The position numbers and the translations under genes were made by a program. The notes below the pieces were generated by a model. The model was not told where the DNA came from. It searched no databases and saw only the letters and a program-made list of their open reading frames with translations. From Fredinandcohnia onubensis (GTDB lineage: Bacteria; Bacillota; Bacilli; Bacillales; Bacillaceae_L), in contig NZ_NSEA01000015.1 in assembly GCF_002734285.1 (NCBI RefSeq), forward strand, positions 121,034-185,033: a DNA stretch of 64,000 bases. The letters are read 5' to 3'. Shown here one piece after another: positions 8,273 to 16,924 of this stretch. Position 1 is the stretch's first letter. Every line of letters starts with the position of its first letter.

Positions 8273-9400
8273 TTAACGTACCGCACAACGGTTTGGTCCG
8301 ATTTCCATTTCACGTTGTTTTTCTTCATCAGGAGAAATTTTTCCCATGTTTGTTTCACGAATCTCTTGATACGCATTTGGTTGTGGTGGTAGGTTTTCTG
8401 TTACGATTCTTCTAAACTCTGCTTCGTCCGTAATATTTAGACCATGGTTTTTCGCAAATAGTGTTCCAAGTTTTTCAGATACACTTCCATCTTCATTTAA
8501 TTCGTCAATAATCATGAAGTGAGCCGGTAAAACCACTAGTTCATCAGATAATTCTCTGTAACGGTTATAAAGCGTTTCTCTTAAATCTCCTACCCAATCC
8601 TGTGCTAAACCAGCAAGGTCCGGTCTACCAATTGAATCGATAAATAGAATATCACCAGAAAGTAGGAATTTTTCATCCACAACAAAAGAAGTAGAACCAA
8701 TTGTGTGACCTGGAGAATACAAGGCATGAATATTGATTGTCGTATTACCAATTGTCACATCTTGTCCGCCTTCTAGAGCTGCGTATTCAAACGTAACTTC
8801 AGTTGCATCCTTAGGTGGTAACCAGTAAGTTGCATGTGTAGCTTCTGCAATTTTTCTTCCTCCGGAAATATGATCAGCATGTAAGTGAGTATCAAATACA
8901 TTTGTGATTTTTACACCCTTGCTTTCAGCAAAATCAAGGAAGATATCAGTCATACGAGTGGCATCGATAATCGCTGCTTCACCGTTTGATACAACCATGT
9001 AAGATAGACAGCCTTTCCCGATACGAACGAATTGATAGATTTCGCCACCATCTTTTAAGTCGCCCACTTTAACTGGCTCTAAATGCTCACTCCACGACTT
9101 CATTCCACCTTCAAGGTAAGAAACTGTAAGTCCAGCTTCAGAAAGCATATCGGCTACCATGACAGATGAACCTTCTTTTGCACAAACGACTAAGATTTCC
9201 TGATCTTTCGGTAGCTTTTCAAGGATTTCCTCAACCCCGTCTAGTAATTCAAAGTAAGGAATGTTTAAATAGTCGAAGTTTTCACCTTCAATTTTCCAAT
9301 CGTTAAAATCACTTTCATTACGAACGTCTAAGATAAACAATGTTTCTTTATCGAACACTTTTTTCGTAACATACTTTGCAGTCATTACGTTCACAGTCAT
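8273..9400 (-). CDS. Rhodanese / ETHE1-like metallo-beta-lactamase (persulfide dioxygenase type)
   Basis: A 375-residue fusion. Residues 1-105 form a rhodanese domain with Cys73 in the active loop (VVCAKEGSS). Residues about 115-330 form an MBL-fold domain with THLHADH at 171-177, His232 (SPGHT), Asp250 (LSGD) and His294 (PAH), the iron-ligand set of ETHE1-type persulfide dioxygenases. The layout matches B. subtilis YrkH; S. aureus CstB has rhodanese-type domains on both sides. It should oxidise low-molecular-weight persulfides to sulfite or thiosulfate. An operator at 9409 lies directly upstream, and its GGGGGT tract, read on the gene's strand, also serves as the ribosome binding site. Confidence 0.88.
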   Translation of the reverse strand: MTVNVMTAKYVTKKVFDKETLFILDVRNESDFNDWKIEGENFDYLNIPYFELLDGVEEILEKLPKDQEILVVCAKEGSSVMVADMLSEAGLTVSYLEGGMKSWSEHLEPVKVGDLKDGGEIYQFVRIGKGCLSYMVVSNGEAAIIDATRMTDIFLDFAESKGVKITNVFDTHLHADHISGGRKIAEATHATYWLPPKDATEVTFEYAALEGGQDVTIGNTTINIHALYSPGHTIGSTSFVVDEKFLLSGDILFIDSIGRPDLAGLAQDWVGDLRETLYNRYRELSDELVVLPAHFMIIDELNEDGSVSEKLGTLFAKNHGLNITDEAEFRRIVTENLPPQPNAYQEIRETNMGKISPDEEKQREMEIGPNRCAVR

Positions 9401-9408
9401 TTTTAAAA

Positions 9409-9427
9409 TTACCCCCTACGGTATAAT
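9409..9427. promoter_or_regulatory. Putative CstR operator 1 (before the persulfide dioxygenase)
   Basis: TTACCCCCTACGGTATAAT. Matches the C-tract/G-tract palindrome shared by seven sites in this cluster. It overlaps the ribosome binding site region of the downstream gene. Confidence 0.7.
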
Positions 9428-9451
9428 TTTGTTTAAAAAAATTTATATTTT

Positions 9452-10027
9452 TTATTTTGTAATATTTGTTGTGTTACCTGTCCAATTGCTCATTCCAGGA
9501 ACGACATTTTTTACGTTCACAAATCCATTTTCAGTTAACTTTTGTGATGCTAAGTCGCTTCGACTACCAGTACGGCAAATCACATAAATCTCTTTATCTT
9601 TATCTAATTCATAAAATCTATTTTCCAATTCTCCTAATGGTATAGAGATTGCTTCCGGAATATGATTAAATGCAAATTCTGCTGCTTCACGAACATCAAG
9701 AACAAGAATATCCTTTCCAGAAGAAATAGTAGCCTCTAGATCTTCGTTTGATACTACATCAGGATGTTTCTTTTCTACAACTTCATCCCCGCTAGCTTTA
9801 CGTATATAATGTCTAAGTACATCGCCCTCTTCAAGAGTACCAAGGTATTGATGTCCCGTACTCTCAGCCCATGCTTTAAGATCTGCTTTTGAACCTTTGT
9901 CAGTTGCTTGTACCTCTAGGACCTGACCGCTCTCTAGATTATTCATCGCTTTTTTCGTTTTCACGATTGGCATCGGGCATGCTAAGCCTTTTGCATCTAA
10001 CACAGAATTTGTTTTTAATGATTCCAT
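9452..10027 (-). CDS. TusA-rhodanese fusion sulfurtransferase
   Basis: A 191-residue protein. Residues 1-76 are a TusA domain with the CPMP motif (Cys17) that carries persulfide sulfur; residues about 92-188 are a rhodanese domain with active-site CRTGSR at 151-156. This is the YrkF/CstA-type architecture, in which sulfur is passed between the two cysteines. It lies 51 nt upstream of the MBL/rhodanese gene in the same operon. Its TusA half is nearly the same as the stand-alone TusA at 10825, so one is probably a duplicate of the other. Confidence 0.9.
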   Translation of the reverse strand: MESLKTNSVLDAKGLACPMPIVKTKKAMNNLESGQVLEVQATDKGSKADLKAWAESTGHQYLGTLEEGDVLRHYIRKASGDEVVEKKHPDVVSNEDLEATISSGKDILVLDVREAAEFAFNHIPEAISIPLGELENRFYELDKDKEIYVICRTGSRSDLASQKLTENGFVNVKNVVPGMSNWTGNTTNITK

Positions 10028-10081
10028 CTATATTCCTCCCGATTATTCGTCAAGTAGACATATATGTCATGATATCTATCG

Positions 10082-10100
10082 TTACCCACAAAGGTATTAT
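10082..10100. promoter_or_regulatory. Putative CstR operator 2 (before tusA-rhodanese)
   Basis: TTACCCACAAAGGTATTAT, the weakest match of the set, in the 86-nt gap between the rhodanese gene and the TusA-rhodanese gene. Confidence 0.5.
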
Positions 10101-10113
10101 TACATCAAAAAAA

Positions 10114-10410
10114 TTATTCTACTTTACCTTCCCAAGCGAGCATGCCGCCCTCCATGTTGATCACCTTGAACCCTTGGCCTTCAAGGAATTGTGAAGCTCT
10201 TCCACTTCTACCACCTGAACGACAAACCATTACATATTCCTTTGACTTATCTAGTTCATGCATACGGAATTCAATTAAACCTAATGGGATATTCACTGCT
10301 CCAGGAATTTTACCTTCTTTCACTTCTTCTACTTCACGTACATCAATAATATTTAATGTTTTTCCTTCAGCTAATAATTCTTCAACTTCTTTTGCAGTAA
10401 ATTTTTTCAT
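10114..10410 (-). CDS. Single-domain rhodanese
   Basis: A 98-residue cytoplasmic sulfurtransferase with the complete rhodanese fold signature: IIDVREVEE near residue 21, GAVNIPLG at about 37-44 and the active loop CRSGGRS with Cys63. It is expected to relay sulfane sulfur to or from thiol carriers. It sits 18 nt after the membrane-anchored rhodanese gene and is part of the same operon. Confidence 0.9.
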   Translation of the reverse strand: MKKFTAKEVEELLAEGKTLNIIDVREVEEVKEGKIPGAVNIPLGLIEFRMHELDKSKEYVMVCRSGGRSGRASQFLEGQGFKVINMEGGMLAWEGKVE

Positions 10411-10428
10411 GTTTCCTCCTAAAATATA

Positions 10429-10788
10429 TTATCTCCAGGCACTTACTCCGCCTTTTACATTTGTAATATTCTTAAAGCCCATTTTCTTAAGTTGTTTACT
10501 TGCTTTTTGACTTCTCATGCCACTTTGGCAAATGACAACGACCTCTTTTTCCTTTGAAAGTTCAGTTGCTTTTTGTGAAAGTTGATGAAGTGGCATATTT
10601 TTAAATCCATTAATATGAAAACCTTTGTACTCTCCAGGAGTACGAACATCAATAAATTGTTTATCTTTATTTTTAAGTTCATTCTTTAATTCAGTTGTGG
10701 TTATATTTCGAACACCTTTAGTAGGTATCAAGCGTTGTGCGATAAAAATACCAATTAGTGCAATTAGAATGTAATTGATATAATCCAT
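10429..10788 (-). CDS. Membrane-anchored rhodanese
   Basis: A 119-residue protein with an N-terminal transmembrane helix (residues about 4-21) and a rhodanese domain: FIDVRTPGEYKGFHI near 45-59 and the active loop CQSGMRS with Cys87. The catalytic cysteine is intact, unlike the related anchored protein at 7043. It may handle persulfide at the membrane face. It follows the TusA gene by 36 nt. Confidence 0.88.
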   Translation of the reverse strand: MDYINYILIALIGIFIAQRLIPTKGVRNITTTELKNELKNKDKQFIDVRTPGEYKGFHINGFKNMPLHQLSQKATELSKEKEVVVICQSGMRSQKASKQLKKMGFKNITNVKGGVSAWR

Positions 10789-10824
10789 TTTTTCATCCTC
10801 CTGCTTTGTAGGAATTTTTTTATG

Positions 10825-11052
10825 TTACCCTTTTTTTATATAAAACTTTAATACTCCATCTTCTTCTTTCGAATCTAGGATTTCGTGTCCAGTAGATGAA
10901 GCCCAAGCAGTTAGATCATTTTTTGCTCCTTTATCCGTTGTAAGTACTTCTAAGACTTGACCTGACTCTAATCCATCAATTGCTTTCTTTGTTTTTACGA
11001 TTGGCATTGGACATGCTAAACCTTTTGCATCTAAAACTTGATCAATATTCAT
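10825..11052 (-). CDS. TusA-family sulfur carrier
   Basis: A 75-residue TusA protein with the CPMP motif (Cys14) and the conserved KTKKAIDGLESGQ helix. TusA proteins carry persulfide sulfur between rhodaneses and acceptors; this matches YrkI of B. subtilis. The ATG at 11052 is the start: GGAGGT lies 7 nt upstream, while an in-frame TTG at 11067 overlaps that site. Two operators at 11087 and 11176 lie upstream, so a promoter here probably begins the operon that runs to cstR. Confidence 0.9.
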   Translation of the reverse strand: MNIDQVLDAKGLACPMPIVKTKKAIDGLESGQVLEVLTTDKGAKNDLTAWASSTGHEILDSKEEDGVLKFYIKKG

Positions 11053-11086
11053 ATTACATACCTCCAAGTAGTTTGTATTTTTACCA

Positions 11087-11105
11087 TTACCCCCGCGGGT
11101 ATAAT
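11087..11105. promoter_or_regulatory. Putative CstR operator 3 (before tusA)
   Basis: TTACCCCCGCGGGTATAAT, a near-perfect palindrome 35 nt upstream of the TusA start. Confidence 0.75.
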
Positions 11106-11175
11106 ATTATCGAAAATAAAAATGGGCGTCGCCCAATTTTTCGTATCATATAACAATGATTACAAGAATTATAAT

Positions 11176-11191
11176 ATACCCCTAAAGGTAT
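11176..11191. promoter_or_regulatory. Putative CstR operator 4 (before tusA)
   Basis: ATACCCCTAAAGGTAT, the second of two sites in the 250-base gap between the CoA-disulfide reductase gene and tusA. Confidence 0.7.
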
Positions 11192-11303
11192 TTTGTCAAC
11201 ACCTTATTAGACATTCATTTATTTATGCGCAACCACTTTTTTAATAAAAAATGATAGGGTTTAGAATATCCTAAATCCCTACCATTCAATTTTAGAGTGG
11301 AGA

Positions 11304-12998
11304 TTATTTAAAATTATACTCAGTTACTATTTTATCTCGACCTGTAACTACATCATTAAAGTATTCATAAAGATTAACACCTAAATAGGATCCCGAAATA
11401 TTGTATACATTCTCATATCCTAAGTGCTGTAAGGCCATAACCATATTATAACTTCTTTGACCTGAACGACAGTGAATATAGACTGGTTGATCTTTTGGAA
11501 TTTTATCTAACCTGTTCCTGAATTCACTTAATGGGATGTTGACTGCATGAATAAAATGTCCTGCTCTATATTCACCTTTTTCTCGAGCATCCACAATAAA
11601 CGCATTGTTTTCAACTAATTCTCGAACTTGCGAAACCTTTACTTCTTTATATCTTCCTTGGAGTAGATTTAAACCAACTAAAGCTGCGTGATTTACGACA
11701 TCCTTAGCCGTGCCAAGCATTGGAGAATAGGTCAGTTCAAGATCCTTCAGATCTTCCAGTGTACCGTTCATCGTTATCATTGTTGCGATGACATCAATTC
11801 GTTTATCTACATTTCCTTTTCCGATTGCTTGTGCACCCAGAATTCGACCTGTTGGGTATTCAAAAATTAATTTAAAGTGCATTGGATTACTATTTGGCAT
11901 TAGTCCCACTTTATCCCCTGGCATGAGATAAACATAGTCATACTGAATTCCTGCTTGCTCAGCTACTTTTGCATTTATTCCAGTAGAAGCAGCATTAAGA
12001 TCAAAAAGATGGATGGATGATGACCCAATTACCCCTATATTTTTACTTAGAATTCCGTACATATGGTCAGCCGCCGCTCTTGCTTGCTTCTGAGCTGGTC
12101 CAGCTAATGCTAAACGTGTTGGCCTGCGCAATAAGCGATGGTACACTTCTATTGCATCACCAACGGCATAAATATCTTTATCACTTGTTACATAATTGTG
12201 ATCAACCTTAATTGCACCCGTTTCACCAATCTCAAGACCCGCTTCTGTTGCCAGACTAGTTTCAGGTCTTACACCAATTGCTAAAACAACTGCCTGTGCC
12301 TCAATTTTTTTACCTGAATTGGTTGTGATGAATCCATCATCGATTTTAGCTAATCCATCATCTAGAACAAGATTTACACCATGATCTGCCATTTCCTTAT
12401 GAAGAATTTGTGCCATATCGTAATCAAAAGGTGCCATGACTTGATTAGCAAACTCAACTAAAGTTACATTATAGTCGGCTAGTTTTAGGTTTTCCGCAAC
12501 CTCAACTCCTATAAAGCCGCCGCCAATAACTGCAATATCTTTAATTCCGTTATGCTTAATATATTGATCAATTCTCTCGATATCTACCACATTACGGACC
12601 GTAAAAACATTGGAATTGTTAATCCCTTCGATGTTTGGACGAATTGGTTTCGCCCCAGGAGAAAGGACTAATTTATCATACTTTTCTTCATAGGTTGTAC
12701 CCTTCACTATATCTTTTACCGTTATCGTTTTCTTATCTCGGTTTATTTGCATAACCTCTTGATGAACCCTGGCCTCAATATTATAACGATTTTTAAAAAT
12801 GTCAGGAGACATTAAAACTAGTTTTTCACTATCTTCGACAATTCCGCTTAAGTGATAAGGTAGCGAACAGTTCGAAAAAGATACGTGAGGACCCTTTTCA
12901 AACATGATAACCTCTGCACTTTCATCTAATCTTCTAACTCTCGCAGCAACAGAGGCACCACCAGCGACTCCACCAACAACTAATACTCTTTTTGACAT
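11304..12998 (-). CDS. CoA-disulfide reductase / rhodanese fusion (FAD-dependent)
   Basis: A 564-residue protein. The N-terminal 440 residues form a pyridine-nucleotide disulfide oxidoreductase with an FAD-binding GGVAGGASVAARVRR motif, the single active cysteine Cys44 (SFSNCSLPY), an NAD(P)H-binding GGGFIGVEVAENL and the FAD motif YAVGDAIE near 277. The last 110 residues form a rhodanese domain with active Cys510 (CRSGQRS). Such CoADR-RHD enzymes reduce CoA disulfide or CoA-persulfide with NAD(P)H, linking sulfane sulfur to the CoA thiol pool. It is probably its own transcription unit, with an operator at 13097 and a 305-nt gap before tusA. Confidence 0.92.
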   Translation of the reverse strand: MSKRVLVVGGVAGGASVAARVRRLDESAEVIMFEKGPHVSFSNCSLPYHLSGIVEDSEKLVLMSPDIFKNRYNIEARVHQEVMQINRDKKTITVKDIVKGTTYEEKYDKLVLSPGAKPIRPNIEGINNSNVFTVRNVVDIERIDQYIKHNGIKDIAVIGGGFIGVEVAENLKLADYNVTLVEFANQVMAPFDYDMAQILHKEMADHGVNLVLDDGLAKIDDGFITTNSGKKIEAQAVVLAIGVRPETSLATEAGLEIGETGAIKVDHNYVTSDKDIYAVGDAIEVYHRLLRRPTRLALAGPAQKQARAAADHMYGILSKNIGVIGSSSIHLFDLNAASTGINAKVAEQAGIQYDYVYLMPGDKVGLMPNSNPMHFKLIFEYPTGRILGAQAIGKGNVDKRIDVIATMITMNGTLEDLKDLELTYSPMLGTAKDVVNHAALVGLNLLQGRYKEVKVSQVRELVENNAFIVDAREKGEYRAGHFIHAVNIPLSEFRNRLDKIPKDQPVYIHCRSGQRSYNMVMALQHLGYENVYNISGSYLGVNLYEYFNDVVTGRDKIVTEYNFK

Positions 12999-13096
12999 AG
13001 ATATGATCCCTCCGTGTTTAATCTACTACCTATATCTTACCTGAAAATCCTGTGATTATTTAGTTGAAGAATGAAGAATACATCCTTAACTCTTCC

Positions 13097-13116
13097 TTAC
13101 CCCCTATGGGTATAAT
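13097..13116. promoter_or_regulatory. Putative CstR operator 5 (before CoA-disulfide reductase)
   Basis: TTACCCCCTATGGGTATAAT, one of the best matches in the set, 99 nt upstream of the start at 12998. Confidence 0.75.
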
Positions 13117-13127
13117 AAATTGTTTTT

Positions 13128-13153
13128 TTGCAGTGAGGAATTCCTCACTGCAA
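13128..13153. repeat. Perfect 26-bp palindrome downstream of dsrE-like gene
   Basis: TTGCAGTGAGGAA joined to its exact reverse complement. In the direction of the upstream gene it is followed by A residues, not T, so it is not a classical intrinsic terminator. It may be an mRNA 3' stem or an operator. Confidence 0.6.
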
Positions 13154-13164
13154 GTAGTAAATCA

Positions 13165-13560
13165 TTAGAAAGTTAATGTTGGTGATGCATCTTTTGCGTA
13201 TTCTAGGAACGTTACGGCTCCTCCAACCTCAATACCATCAACGAAATCTTCTTTCGTTAGTCCCATAACATCCATTGTCATTTGGCAAGCAATAAACTTC
13301 ACACCTAATTCTTGTGCCATTTCAACTAATTCTGGAATACCTGGTACATTTGCTTTCGAGAAACCTTCTGCAAAATGTTCTTTCCCAGCTGGCATTTCTA
13401 ATGCATGCATTCCTTGTTTATGGATTAGATTTAAACCTTCAAATGTGAAAAAGATTGCAACCTCTTTATCCGAAGCCGCCGCTGCAGTTGCGATATTAAA
13501 TACCTTATAAGCATCAAACATTCCACCGTTTGCTGCAATAATTGCTACTTTATTTGACAT
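13165..13560 (-). CDS. DsrE/DsrF/DrsH-like family protein (YrkE type)
   Basis: A 131-residue soluble protein of the DsrE-like superfamily, with the AIIAANGGMFDAYKV start and a conserved cysteine at position 92 (ACQMTMDVMG) expected to carry sulfur. The ATG at 13560 is preceded by GGAGGA at a good distance; the upstream in-frame ATG at 13581 precedes that site. Two operators (13651 and 13719) lie in the leader, so this gene is probably the most strongly regulated member of the regulon. It matches YrkE in the B. subtilis cluster. Confidence 0.88.
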   Translation of the reverse strand: MSNKVAIIAANGGMFDAYKVFNIATAAAASDKEVAIFFTFEGLNLIHKQGMHALEMPAGKEHFAEGFSKANVPGIPELVEMAQELGVKFIACQMTMDVMGLTKEDFVDGIEVGGAVTFLEYAKDASPTLTF

Positions 13561-13650
13561 ATTATATTCCTCCAATAACATTTTTTATATTCGCTCCACT
13601 CGGTTCACCAAGTAGAACGAAGTATATATTTTTTAAAAACGCCTCGCAAA

Positions 13651-13667
13651 ATACCCCATTAGGTATA
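13651..13667. promoter_or_regulatory. Putative CstR operator 6 (before dsrE-like gene)
   Basis: ATACCCCATTAGGTATA, about 90 nt upstream of the start at 13560. Confidence 0.7.
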
Positions 13668-13718
13668 TTTAAGGTTAAAAAAATTGTCGTAATTGAAAAT
13701 CACTACATGTGTAATAAT

Positions 13719-13733
13719 ATACCCCATAGGGTA
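13719..13733. promoter_or_regulatory. Putative CstR operator 7 (before dsrE-like gene)
   Basis: ATACCCCATAGGGTA, a perfect-arm match (TACCC/GGGTA), the distal of the two sites. Confidence 0.75.
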
Positions 13734-13787
13734 AAATGTCAACCCATCTTCTTAAAATTTTTTTAGTGGAACAATCTCCCGAAACAT

Positions 13788-13835
13788 GGGGCCCGCGCCC
13801 CAGCCAGTAATAATTTTAGCACTGGGGGCAGGCCC
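13788..13835. repeat. GC-rich GGGCCTG-type hairpin repeat
   Basis: Arms GGGCCCGCGCCCCAG and CTGGGGGCAGGCCC around an AT-rich loop. Similar GC-rich hairpins occur at 19506-19558 and 33638-33688. In this AT-rich window they stand out; here it probably also ends transcription of the amidohydrolase gene. Confidence 0.65.
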
Positions 13836-13858
13836 TTAATTAAGATGGCTTATAACAA

Positions 13859-15076
13859 TTAACTTGTTAAGCCACCTGCAACGATATTTCCTTTATAGAA
13901 AACTACTTTTCTTTCGGAGCGTCTAGCAATCGTTTCTGCAGAACAGCTTGAATCCACTAAAATCATATTTGCTTCTACTCCTGGCTTTGGCCAAATTTGA
14001 TTTCCCTCTCGATCTAATGGTGTTATTCCTCCCGTGATAAAACGTAAAGCCTGGGAGAGTGCAACCTCATTCGTCCAGCGGTATTTTTCAAGTAACCGTC
14101 CCGCTCTCTCAAGAATATCCCCATTCCCTGTTGGCCACCATGAATCAAAGATATTATCGTTTCCAACAGCCACATCAACCCCACATTCTTCAAGAAGATC
14201 GACAGGGACTCCTCTACCAATCGGAAGACTTGTAATGATTGAAATACCCGCATCTCTTAAGATATAAGCCATTTCACGAGCTTCTTCTTTTGAGACATCA
14301 CCTAATCCAAAGGCATGACTCACCGCAACTCTTCCTTCCCAACTAGCTTGCTTTGTTAAATACGCTAGGCGTTTCATTGTGAAGGTGCCCAAATGACCCG
14401 GATCATGTAGATGTAAATCAATATCAACATTTCCTTCAACAGCTATATCGAGTAACTGGACCAATGATTCCTCGATATTATTATCTACCGTCGCTGGGTC
14501 TACAGAGCCTACTATTCCTGCACCGTTTCTTACCGCTTCCCTCATTAATTGTACGGTTCCATTCTTAAGCAACCCGTGCTGAGCAAACGCTACAACCTCT
14601 GAAAATACTTTATCGGCATATGTTTCAAGTGCCTGATTGACACCTACTAGATTTTGGAGTTGTACCTCAGGATAAATATCTACATGAGTTCTCACATGCG
14701 TAGAGCCTGCAGATAATAAGACATCTAATAATCTTTGAGCACGAGACTTTGTACTAGAAGGAATCGAAGCTAAAATATTCTTTTCAATTTCACATCGCTC
14801 TAGAACACCTGGCGCAGGGGTACATGCCTTCCAGTTTTCACCCATATACGTTTTATCCAAGTGAACATGCTTTTCAACGAATGAAGGAAGCAGTAAAAGC
14901 CTCATTGCATCCTTAACTTTTACATCACTAGGTATAGGTTCAATTGCGTCTACAATCCTGCTAATTTTCCCATCTTCAATAACTAAATGCTTTATCTCCG
15001 TTTCTGTGCCCGTTACGATTCCATTTTCTTTTTTATAACCCGTTTCTAAACGTACATTTTTTAACCAGTAACCCAT
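13859..15076 (-). CDS. Amidohydrolase family protein (cytosine deaminase-like)
   Basis: A 405-residue enzyme of the amidohydrolase superfamily. The N-terminal metal motif HVHLDKT lies near residues 70-76, with HTHV-like THVRTHVD near 125-132, DLHLHDPGH in the middle, VSHAFGLG and the deaminase-type aspartate segment VAVGNDNIFDSW. The HVHLDK form is typical of cytosine or N-isopropylammelide-type deaminases, so it probably hydrolyses an amino-pyrimidine or triazine-like ring in the cytoplasm; the substrate is not readable. GAGAGGAG lies about 11 nt before the ATG. It appears monocistronic. Confidence 0.82.
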   Translation of the reverse strand: MGYWLKNVRLETGYKKENGIVTGTETEIKHLVIEDGKISRIVDAIEPIPSDVKVKDAMRLLLLPSFVEKHVHLDKTYMGENWKACTPAPGVLERCEIEKNILASIPSSTKSRAQRLLDVLLSAGSTHVRTHVDIYPEVQLQNLVGVNQALETYADKVFSEVVAFAQHGLLKNGTVQLMREAVRNGAGIVGSVDPATVDNNIEESLVQLLDIAVEGNVDIDLHLHDPGHLGTFTMKRLAYLTKQASWEGRVAVSHAFGLGDVSKEEAREMAYILRDAGISIITSLPIGRGVPVDLLEECGVDVAVGNDNIFDSWWPTGNGDILERAGRLLEKYRWTNEVALSQALRFITGGITPLDREGNQIWPKPGVEANMILVDSSCSAETIARRSERKVVFYKGNIVAGGLTS

Positions 15077-15137
15077 TATCTAATGCTCTCCTCTCAATAT
15101 TTAAACTAAGATATGTATGTATTCATCTTACTAAATC

Positions 15138-15212
15138 CTTGGACAGAGAGATAGGTTCACTATTTTATTCCATTCGGTGGTGGGACAAGGGACCTGTCCC
15201 TTTGACCCAGGC
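15138..15212. repeat. GGGACAG short palindromic repeat, copy 3
   Basis: Contains GGACAGAGAGATAGGTTC and GTGGGACAAGGGACCTGTCCC, the same family as the copies at 538 and 985 but diverged. It lies between divergent genes. Confidence 0.65.
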
Positions 15213-15227
15213 TCTGCATTCTATATC

Positions 15228-15257
15228 TTGACATATTTATCCTAAGTGCAGTTATAT
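15228..15257 (+). promoter_or_regulatory. Putative sigma-A promoter of the iron alcohol dehydrogenase
   Basis: TTGACA at 15228-15233 and TTATAT at 15252-15257 with an 18-nt gap, about 50 nt before the start codon. Confidence 0.5.
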
Positions 15258-15306
15258 AGTTAGTAGAGTGCTTATTTCCTATTTTAGTAAAAAGTGAGGT
15301 CTTGAG

Positions 15307-16506
15307 ATGTATAAACTGTACTGCCGTACGTTTCAACGTTCTATGAAATTTGCTTCATTCATTCTTCCTTGGCGAAAGCCTGAATTACTAGAGGGTGAGA
15401 ATAGCTTACTGAAGCTACCCCATTTGATCAAAAGCCTTGAAATTGAAAACGTTTTAATTATTACTGATATGGGAATTACCTCGATAGGATTGATGGATCC
15501 CTTTCTTCAAGGATTAAATGAGGAAGGCGTGAACTTCTTTATCTATGACAAAACCGTTCCAAATCCAACAATTGATAATATCGAGGAAGCTCTTCATCTA
15601 TACCATGAGTATCAATGCCAAGGGATTGTTGCTTTTGGAGGCGGTTCGCCAATGGACTGTGCCAAAGGTGTGGGAGCACGGGTGGCTAAACCGGGAAAAA
15701 GTATTCCCCAAATGAAGGGGATATTTAAAGTCATGAAAAAGCTACCACCATTGTTTGCTATTCCCACCACAGCTGGTACTGGTAGTGAAGCCACTCTAGC
15801 TGCAGTGGTCTCTAATAGCAAGACACATGAGAAATATGCGATTATGGATACATCTCTCATCCCTCATTATGCTGTCCTGGACCCTTTACTTACTGTTAAA
15901 CTTCCGCCACATATAACGGCGGCAACAGGAATTGATGCACTGACACATGCGGTAGAAGCCTATATTGGCAAAAGTAATACGAATGAAACGATCGAATGCA
16001 GCAGAAAAGCTGTAAAACTGATTTTTGAGAACCTTTATGAAGCCTATTCGAATGGATCAAATATCACAGCGCGAAAAAATATGCAAACAGCCGCCTACCT
16101 AGCAGGTATTGCTTTTACCCGTGCTTATGTAGGCAATGTCCATGCCATTGCACATACTCTCGGAGGCTTTTATGCCGTGCCTCATGGCCTTGCAAACGCC
16201 ATTGTATTACCATATGTTTTAGAGTATTACGGAGATTCAGTACATAAACCTTTAGCAGAACTTGCTGATTTAATCGGCATTACCGAATTAAGTGATTCCG
16301 AAGAAAAGAAGGCGAAAAAATTTATTAAAGCCATAAAAAAGCTTAGTGAAGATATGAAGATACCTAAAAAGGTAAGCGGAATTGTAGAAGGTGATATCCC
16401 GCTGATGGTTGATCGGGCTTTAAAAGAAGCAAATCCTCTATACCCAGTGCCAATGATACTATCAGAAAAAGAAATGACTGAGCTTTACCAGATAATTAAA
16501 GAATAA
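15307..16506 (+). CDS. Iron-containing alcohol dehydrogenase
   Basis: A 399-residue group III (iron-dependent) alcohol dehydrogenase. The NAD(P)-binding GGGSPMDCAKG lies near residues 113-123. PTTAGTGSEAT follows, and the metal-binding segments ALTHAVEAY and HAIAHTLGGFYAVPHG are intact. It interconverts an alcohol and an aldehyde in the cytoplasm; the physiological substrate is unknown. GTGAGG lies 7 nt before the ATG. The gene is single and is followed by an unusual repeat insert that begins at its stop codon. Confidence 0.92.
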   Translation: MYKLYCRTFQRSMKFASFILPWRKPELLEGENSLLKLPHLIKSLEIENVLIITDMGITSIGLMDPFLQGLNEEGVNFFIYDKTVPNPTIDNIEEALHLYHEYQCQGIVAFGGGSPMDCAKGVGARVAKPGKSIPQMKGIFKVMKKLPPLFAIPTTAGTGSEATLAAVVSNSKTHEKYAIMDTSLIPHYAVLDPLLTVKLPPHITAATGIDALTHAVEAYIGKSNTNETIECSRKAVKLIFENLYEAYSNGSNITARKNMQTAAYLAGIAFTRAYVGNVHAIAHTLGGFYAVPHGLANAIVLPYVLEYYGDSVHKPLAELADLIGITELSDSEEKKAKKFIKAIKKLSEDMKIPKKVSGIVEGDIPLMVDRALKEANPLYPVPMILSEKEMTELYQIIKE

Positions 16507-16508
16507 TG

Positions 16509-16924
16509 AGGTCCTCAATACATAAAACAAATGCGTATGCTTTTATATGGATTGGCAGTAGAAAACTATTCGCAAAATACATAAAAAGGAAGAAGCGATT
16601 TCAAAAGGGGCAATAATTGTAACAATTATCCACTTGTGTATCATTTTTTTGTAAAAAAGCAATAAAAGCATACGTAAATAAGAATTGCGTATGTTTTTAT
16701 TTTGATTGACAGCATTAAACCATACGTAAAATCCAAAAAAAAGGTAGAAGTGATTTCAAAAGAGACAATAATTGTAATAATTATCCATTTGCGTATCATT
16801 TTTAAGTAAAAAAGTGATAAAAGCATACGTAAATAAGATTTGCGTATGCTTTTATATAGTTTGGTAGTATAAAACCATTCAAAAAAATACATAAAAAGAA
16901 AAAACGGATAGGCTTTGCCAATCG
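16509..16924. repeat. Insert of tandem ~155-bp repeats flanked by 14-bp direct repeats
   Basis: A unit containing GCGTATGCTTTTAT, an AATACATAAAAAG segment, GCGATTTCAAAAG and AATTGTAAYAATTATCCA recurs with starts at 16533, 16687 and 16842 (periods 154 and 155 bp; the third copy is partial). Each boundary forms a hairpin, AAAGCATACG with CGTATGCTTT. The whole segment is bracketed by ATTAAAGAATAATG at 16495-16508 (the end of the alcohol dehydrogenase gene) and again at 16925-16938. An 83-codon frame inside it looks accidental. No transposase is present. Confidence 0.8.

Noticed and set aside
13128..13153. Intrinsic terminator of the dsrE-like gene
   Set aside because: The 26-bp palindrome is followed by A residues rather than T in the direction of transcription.
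9410..13733. The TACCCC-GGGTAT sites as sigma-factor promoters only
   Set aside because: The TATAAT-like edge is present in several sites, but it reads mostly on the strand opposite to the genes; the C/G-tract palindrome is the common element.
16641..16892. An 83-codon reverse-strand gene
   Set aside because: It lies wholly within the 155-bp tandem repeats, is rich in low-complexity residues and has no convincing ribosome binding site.
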